64,000 bases of DNA, from contig JAIOJX010000005.1 of assembly GCA_022376925.1 (NCBI GenBank), forward strand, positions 11,002,501 through 11,066,500, given 5' to 3'. Under the pieces are notes generated by a model, which saw nothing but the letters and a program-made list of their open reading frames with translations, was not told the origin of the DNA and did no database searches. A program made the translations under genes and the position numbers. How positions within the stretch are numbered: the first letter of the stretch is position 1; the number at the start of each line of letters is the position of its first letter. Of this stretch, positions 58,706 through 64,000 are shown piece after piece. Origin of the DNA: Tragulus kanchil (taxonomy: Eukaryota > Chordata > Mammalia > Artiodactyla > Tragulidae).

Positions 58706-59580
58706 TGTCCCAAGTATTTTGCGGCCTGTATTTCATCAGGGGACTCTATCCTACCCTTTGTCTGGATTCCTCCCCACCCTACAGAGCAGGGTATCTCTCT
58801 CAGCTTTACTCCTGCTTAAGCTGCCCCATCTGACCACAGTAAATGAGCCCACCTGTGGGCACTTCCTCTCATCTGTGCCTGTCTAGAGAGCAAGGCATGC
58901 TCCCAGAGTGATGGTGAGGCGTCAGTGGAACTTTTCTCCATCTCCTCTGTCACCGCCAGCCCAGTCCGACTCAAAATCGTCTGCCACCTGATCTACAAAA
59001 CTGACACACACATGTCTCCCTCTCTTCATCTTGATCACCACTAATCATTCGCCATCAACTGGAGTGATCTTCGAAACACTGCTAATTGGGGAAGCCGCCT
59101 CGTTGACAGTGAGAGGCTTGGGAGTGGCTTTTTCAGACTCTTGTCTCCTTGTAGGGAAATGCGATTCATCTCCAGGGTCTCTGGGTTCTTTGGTTCTGGG
59201 AATGGTATGGAGGCAGAAACACCAAGACCCACCCTTGCAGCCCACTGTTTCCGGACTCATGGTCAGCTCGCTCTTCGTGCAGGCTTGATCCTGTTCCTCG
59301 TTCTCGAAACTGTGCTCTTCCTTCCCCTGAGTGCTCTCACACCAGCCCTCCCTTCCTTCAAGGACCACTCACAGGCACGTCCATGCTTAGCCACTGACCA
59401 GGAAGATGTTGCTTGGAGACCTTGTCCTGCCCAGAACAAAAGGTTATTCCCAGGAGCTGCATCTGAACCGGATGTTGCCTGATTTGGCAAATAAAGATAA
59501 AGGACACCCAGTTACATTTGAAGTTCAGATAAACACACACACAAATACATGTTTTAGTATAGGTATGTCCCAAGTATTTT

Positions 59581-59856
59581 TTTTTTTTTTTTTTTTACAG
59601 TTTTGGCCTCTTTTATTGGCTTTTATTTATTTATTTTCATCCATCTTTATTCTTTGGCCTGCCTCCCATTGCAGTGGCCTCTCTTGCTGCAGAGCACCGG
59701 CTCTGGGCGCATGCGCTCCAGAGCGCTGGTTTGTAATTGGACACACCTGCCCAGCCGCTCCGCAGCAAGTGGGATCTTCCTGGGCCAGGGATCCAATCGG
59801 TGCCCCCTTGCACTGCAAGGTGGACTCTCTACCCACTGGACCACCAGGGAAGCCCC
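59581..59856 (-). mobile_element. CHR-type SINE (D19 copy B)
   Basis: The same insertion and duplication (59566-59580, 59857-59871), repeated by D19. Confidence 0.95.
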
Positions 59857-60081
59857 TGTCCCAAGTATTTTGCGGCCTGTATTTCATCAGGGGACTCTAT
59901 CCTACCCTTTGTCTGGATTCCTCCCCACCCTACAGAGCAGGGTATCTCTCTCAGCTTTACTCCTGCTTAAGCTGCCCCATCTGACCACAGTAAATGAGCC
60001 CACCTGTGGGCACTTCCTCTCATCTGTGCCTGTCTAGAGAGCAAGGCATGCTCCCAGAGTGATGGTGAGGCGTCAGTGGAA

Positions 60082-61225
60082 GGCTGCTGGGTATCTTTCC
60101 TTTGACATGCTCTGTGGCTCATTCACGGAGAGCCTGTCTGGCCACATACTCATGGCTTTGATGGCACAGAGTTCTTTGTTTATAATGTTCAAAAGACCTA
60201 GTCACCAAGAGGGCCTTCCAAATTGTTTCACTCTTGTAATGATGTGTACAGCATGCGATTTCTTTTTGATACCAATGCTAGTCTCTCACGTCAAAAATAT
60301 TCTAACATTAGAGTCGCTGAAGACCTTTGATCAATGAGCTTTACTGAGCCATCTCATTCAGGCTTATGAAGTCCTTGGCTGGCAGCAAGCAGAGTCTACG
60401 ATACCCTCATTTTATAGGCGAGGAAACGAGAAACGGATCATTTCCATTCTGCTGAGAGCTCATTTGCAGCTGTGTCAGGGATCAATAAGGAAATGACCTA
60501 TGAATTTTAAACATCATGTTGGAACTGGTTTATATGTGGACACATTTTTGCCACTGGAATGAGGTAAGCTATGAGTGTGGGGCAAGTCTGATGCCAGGAA
60601 GCCCTGAAAAGAGGTGTGAGTCTCTATTCACAACCCAAGAAAAGGAAGCAATCTCTTTGTCCCCGAAAAACCACATTTTTGAACACAGCCCCAAATTAAT
60701 TGATTTAAAGCAAAACTTATTTAAACCAGACTAAAGCACATCAGACGTTTACTTTAATGATCTGGTCGATATCAAATTATACTTTTGGCTGAGATACCAT
60801 GTGGAATCTCTCCATAGGGAGCTCTTGGCAAAGAACTGTGATGTATTTGTTTAACTTCCTGTTTCCCTGCCATTTTCCCCACTGGCACATACTATGTATT
60901 TATTTTTAACGGTGCTACACAACACATACCAGGGGCTAAGAAATGATAAACAGGATAGTACTTCTCAGTCCTATCGACTTTTGCCTGTATTCTCCAGGAG
61001 TTTTGCAGAATCCATTTCTTTAATTAGCAGCCAATTTCTCACACGCCTTGATATGTCAGATAGCTCAGTAAATATATCACCACTTTCAATTACTGACATT
61101 TTCCCCAATACGTGGATAAAGAGTGAGGTCATTTCAAAATTCATCTCATGTTTGTGGAATGGATTGCAGTGAAAAGGTAGTCCTCCATCAGCCTTATCAG
61201 CAATTATGGATCCGTTTGACATTGG
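60082..61225. other. Intergenic single-copy stretch
   Basis: A short aggcgaggaaacgagaaac near 60415 faintly recalls MIR. Otherwise nothing recognised and no gene. Confidence 0.45.
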
Positions 61226-61440
61226 ATGGGCTTCTCTGGTGGCTCCGATGGTAAAGAATCTGCCTGCAACGTGGGAGACCTGGGTTCAGTATCTGGGCTG
61301 GGAAGATGCCCTGGAGAAGGGAAATGGCTAGCCACTCCAGGATTCTTGCCTAGAGAAGTCCGAGGACAGAGGAGCTTGGTGAGCTACAGTTCACCGAGTT
61401 GCGAAGAGTTGGATGTGACTAAGCGACTAACACTTTCACT
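61226..61440 (+). mobile_element. Bov-tA SINE
   Basis: Near full length: gggcttctctggtggctcc, ggaagatgccctggagaag and gatgtgactaagcgactaac. Confidence 0.95.
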
Positions 61441-61974
61441 TTCATTTTGGCACTGGTAAGAAAGTTGACTAGAGTCATTTGGGAATCCACAGTCTTTTGC
61501 CAACTAACACTTTACACAAGGCACTCATTTCAAGCTGCGTGACATTCCTGTTGTCTGCTGGATCTTTCACGTCTCTAAGAGAAGCACAATGATAAAGGGA
61601 TTGATGCCCAAAGCTCATTGCAAGTTAGACATTCTTGTCATTTGGCTGGATCTTTCTCTAAGAGGTTCATTCTGATGAAGGAATTGAGAATGTTAGTTGG
61701 ATATCTCATGGAGACTGAACAAATATGACTGATGATGTAATTGAAAATTTTTGTTTATTTTTAAATGGATTAAAATAGCTCCTTGATTTTGATAATAATT
61801 TTATAACTAGCTCAGGGGTGAGAATTCAAGTTTCATGGCTCAATCACAGTGCCAATCTGCTTACTTAAAGGAAGATGAAAAGATTTGTTATGACTAACCA
61901 GACAAATATAGACTAACCAGAATTGAAGATTAATACAGTGACAGATCTGACAAAGTATAATAAAAATAATAGTT
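61441..61974. other. Intergenic single-copy stretch
   Basis: Two related phrases on ggatctttc and ctctaagag near 61560 and 61645 look like an imperfect direct repeat of about 75 bp. No gene. Confidence 0.4.
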
Positions 61975-62190
61975 TATTCAGCATTGTATATGATCAGGCA
62001 TCATAATTAGAGGTTTCCCCACATTTATTTACCTCATTCTCAAAACAACTCGATGGGGTAAATACCATTATGGTACCCATTTAACAGATGTGGAAACTGA
62101 GGACCAGATGTATTAAACCACTTGCCTTGGTCATGTACCTAATACATAGTAGAGCTGGAATTTAGACCCAGGTAATCTGACTAATGTTCG
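61975..62190 (-). mobile_element. MIR SINE
   Basis: taaataccattatggtaccc, acagatgtggaaactgagga and agagctggaatttagaccca are the reverse of MIR, with the core well kept. Confidence 0.85.
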
Positions 62191-62401
62191 TGGTAAAATC
62201 TTTCTAAAATATAAGCAAATAAGCTACTATTTGTCTCTGACATTTTTCTATGCTAACATTTTCAATAAGTAAAAAATATTTACCATAAATTGCTATATTA
62301 TGACACATGTATGAAAACATTACTGTGATAATTGTATCCTGTTTTAACTAAAGATTAACTTTAGATTTCCTGATGATTTTTAGCATGAATACTAGTTCTA
62401 A

Positions 62402-62683
62402 ACCAGAGCTGTCCAATATGCCACTTACATAATGTAAAATTTCTTAGCATGTGAAAAGAAACTGTAATAATTTTATTAATATGTTTTATTTAACCCAACA
62501 TATTAAAAATATCATTTCACCATGTGCTCAATATAAGGTTTACTAATTAGATACTGTACTTTTGGGGGGCCTATTGTTCCAACTGTTTGAAATTTGGTGT
62601 GTATTCTGCACTCCGTTTGGACTGACCCCACTTCACGTGCTAAATAGCCACAGGGGGCTAGTGGTTGCTACTGGATGGTGAAC
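62402..62683. mobile_element. MER3-like hAT DNA transposon
   Basis: Starts accagagctgtccaatatg, keeps ttttatttaacccaacatat and tggtgtgtattctgcact, and ends atagccacagggggctagtg. This matches the layout I know for MER3. Confidence 0.7.
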
Positions 62684-63269
62684 CTCTAGAAGATTTTTTT
62701 AGGAAAGTACATTTGTTATTTTATGTATTTAAAAATGGCGAGAATAAGGCCAGTCATGCAACACTATAATCATTTTTTCAGCTGTGCCACCTGCATTGCC
62801 AGATTAGCTCTTTGGATTAATGGCTGCCACTTGACCTGTTCAAATGATGGCAAGTATGGTAACAATTCTAGATGGATGTTTTCCTTACAGTCTTGTGATT
62901 TTGTCCAGGAGCTAGAATGGGATAGACCTTAAGAGAAAACTAAATCTCCTTGGGAAAAGTGAATGTCTAAAAGAATACCTTGCAGAATAAGCCAGAAGCA
63001 GGCCACCAAAGAATTCACCAAGTGTGGGTCCAATGTGGACTTTCCCAAGACGTCAGCATCAGAGCTGAGAGCTGGCCAACTCTGCAGCCCTCCCCTATTC
63101 TGTATTCAGTTCCCAATCAGGCAGCAGTGCACAGGGAACCCAACACTCTGGAAGGATCCTCTTGATTCTTCATTGAAAAATTACTAACACATGTTCCCTG
63201 AAAAGAGATCAAACAAACTAAACTGAACTGCATATAATTCTTTAAACAATACTCTCAGTGCTAACCACT
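62684..63269. other. Intergenic stretch, nothing recognised
   Basis: Single-copy sequence with no supported gene. Confidence 0.45.
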
Positions 63270-63540
63270 ATTAATAATTAGGTGTGTATTTCCTCAAACC
63301 TTTATCTGTTTGTTTATGTTTCAATACCCACATCACCACTGATGGACACACAAGTTGTTTCATATTTTTTCTAATAAACAATGACTCCAACGCACATCCT
63401 TGTACATCTATCATGGTACACGTGTGTAATTCTGCATGACACATTTCTAGAATTGAGCTAACTGGGGGAAAGGGATGTACATTTGAAATTTTGATAAATA
63501 CTGTCAGGCTGCTTAACAGCCTGTGAGAAAGAGCTTGCCT
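63270..63540 (-). mobile_element. Possible old L1 3' fragment
   Basis: cgcacatccttgtacatc and gatgtacatttgaaattttg resemble the reverse of L1M 3' regions. Weak. Confidence 0.45.
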
Positions 63541-64000
63541 CTTGACTTTATCTGGAAGTACGGGTGCTCCTAGTACAGGAAAGCGGCCAACGGTTCTGCG
63601 GAACAAGCTGTTTCTATGCACCCTAAAATGAATCTTCTATTTTCATTAATTAATAAGTGTGGCTTCCATCGCTAATCACATTGTTTTCTTTCCGACTTCT
63701 CAGATGAGTGCTAATCCAGAAAACCTCAGCTACCCTGGGGTTTTATCATGTTACTGACATTCCTTTGGTGATTCACAAGTGCCAGAAATTAAATGCCATG
63801 CTCCCGGGGTCTAAATGAAAACACTGGAGGTCCTGGGGTCAGTCACTGATCTTTCAAGAAAACATGGGATGGGGTGATGACTCACTTCTTGGGAGCTGTC
63901 CCCGGGCTCTGTCCTTTAGAGGAGGCGTTTCTGTGACGGGGCTGGTCCTTTTCCCTCCCTCTCCAAGAAGTCCCTTAGGAGAGGATGTTCTAAGGATTTT
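63541..64000. other. Intergenic stretch, nothing recognised
   Basis: No feature supported to the window end. Confidence 0.45.

Larger units (their letters stand above)
57780..60081. repeat. Tandem recap duplication D19
   Basis: Bases 57780-58930 recur at 58930-60081 (offset 1150-1151). The only difference noticed is one base (cctcgtctcg versus cctcgttctcg). It overlaps D18, so about 155 bp from 56696, 57780 and 58930 occurs three times. Confidence 0.97.

Noticed and set aside
58255..58833. 192-codon plus-strand frame (and its copy at 59406)
   Set aside because: It runs across a CHR SINE; the middle is SINE body translated in one frame.
1..60081. The 1.1-kb duplications as a satellite array, CRISPR-like array or new mobile system
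   Set aside because: Each pair has different sequence, there is no common unit or terminal motif, and copies never exceed two (three where overlaps stack).
60082..64000. RNF182 coding exon (next gene in human)
   Set aside because: No frame with a RING-type cysteine pattern was found in the window.

Overview
The window is nuclear DNA from a ruminant artiodactyl. It holds the BovB LINE, Bov-tA SINEs and many tRNA-Glu-derived CHR-type SINEs, plus older mammalian repeats (L1M, MIR, L2, MLT1, MER2, MER3). There are no operons and nothing bacterial. One protein-coding gene is recognisable: MCUR1 (mitochondrial calcium uniporter regulator 1, CCDC90A), on the minus strand. Its GC-box CpG-island promoter lies at about 17.83-18.02 kb. 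Coding exon 1 is at 17303-17720 (139 codons plus 1 nt) and exon 2 at 7961-8080 (120 nt, phase 1 at both ends). Later exons are not visible and should lie beyond the left edge. Everything to the right of about 18.0 kb looks intergenic and repeat-rich. In human the next gene in that direction on 6p23 is RNF182, and its coding exon is not here.

The dominant structural feature is that the window is not a simple chromosome sequence as given. Nineteen times along its length, the last 1.07-1.20 kb is repeated immediately, almost perfectly, before new sequence continues. The window therefore reads as about 20 pieces of roughly 1.9-5.2 kb, each beginning with a 'recap' of the end of the previous one. 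Many junctions carry small deletions, scrambled filler or short templated copies close to the join, and bases differ by indels inside coding sequence (exon 1 copy 1 is frameshifted). The simplest reading is unmerged contig or gap-fill overlaps in a draft assembly, not biology. Removing the recaps would leave about 42.7 kb. The duplications hit both MCUR1 exons, so an automatic annotation would call false duplicate exons.

Layout. 1-6.87 kb: MCUR1 intron 2 with old CHR and Bov SINEs and an L1-like insertion (duplications D1-D3). 6.87-8.08 kb: exon 2, twice (D4). 8.1-17.3 kb: intron 1, with an old L1 interrupted by SINEs and a solo ERV LTR, then D5. 15.6-18.0 kb: exon 1 and CpG island, twice (D6). 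18.0-31 kb: intergenic, AT-rich, with CHR and Bov-tA SINEs (D7-D10). 31-35.3 kb: D11, D12, an LTR-like stretch and MIRs. 36.7-43.7 kb: nested SINE/BovB region (D13, D14). 44-51 kb: old L1, nested SINEs and an MLT1 LTR (D15, D16). 51-60 kb: Bov-tA and CHR SINEs (D17-D19). 60-64 kb: single-copy sequence with Bov-tA, MIR and MER3.

The CHR-type SINEs look young in several places (perfect 10-15 bp target-site duplications, uniform sequence, insertion into BovB). No Bov-A2 dimer was recognised. This may point to a ruminant outside the usual cattle/sheep/goat group, but the species cannot be fixed from this window.
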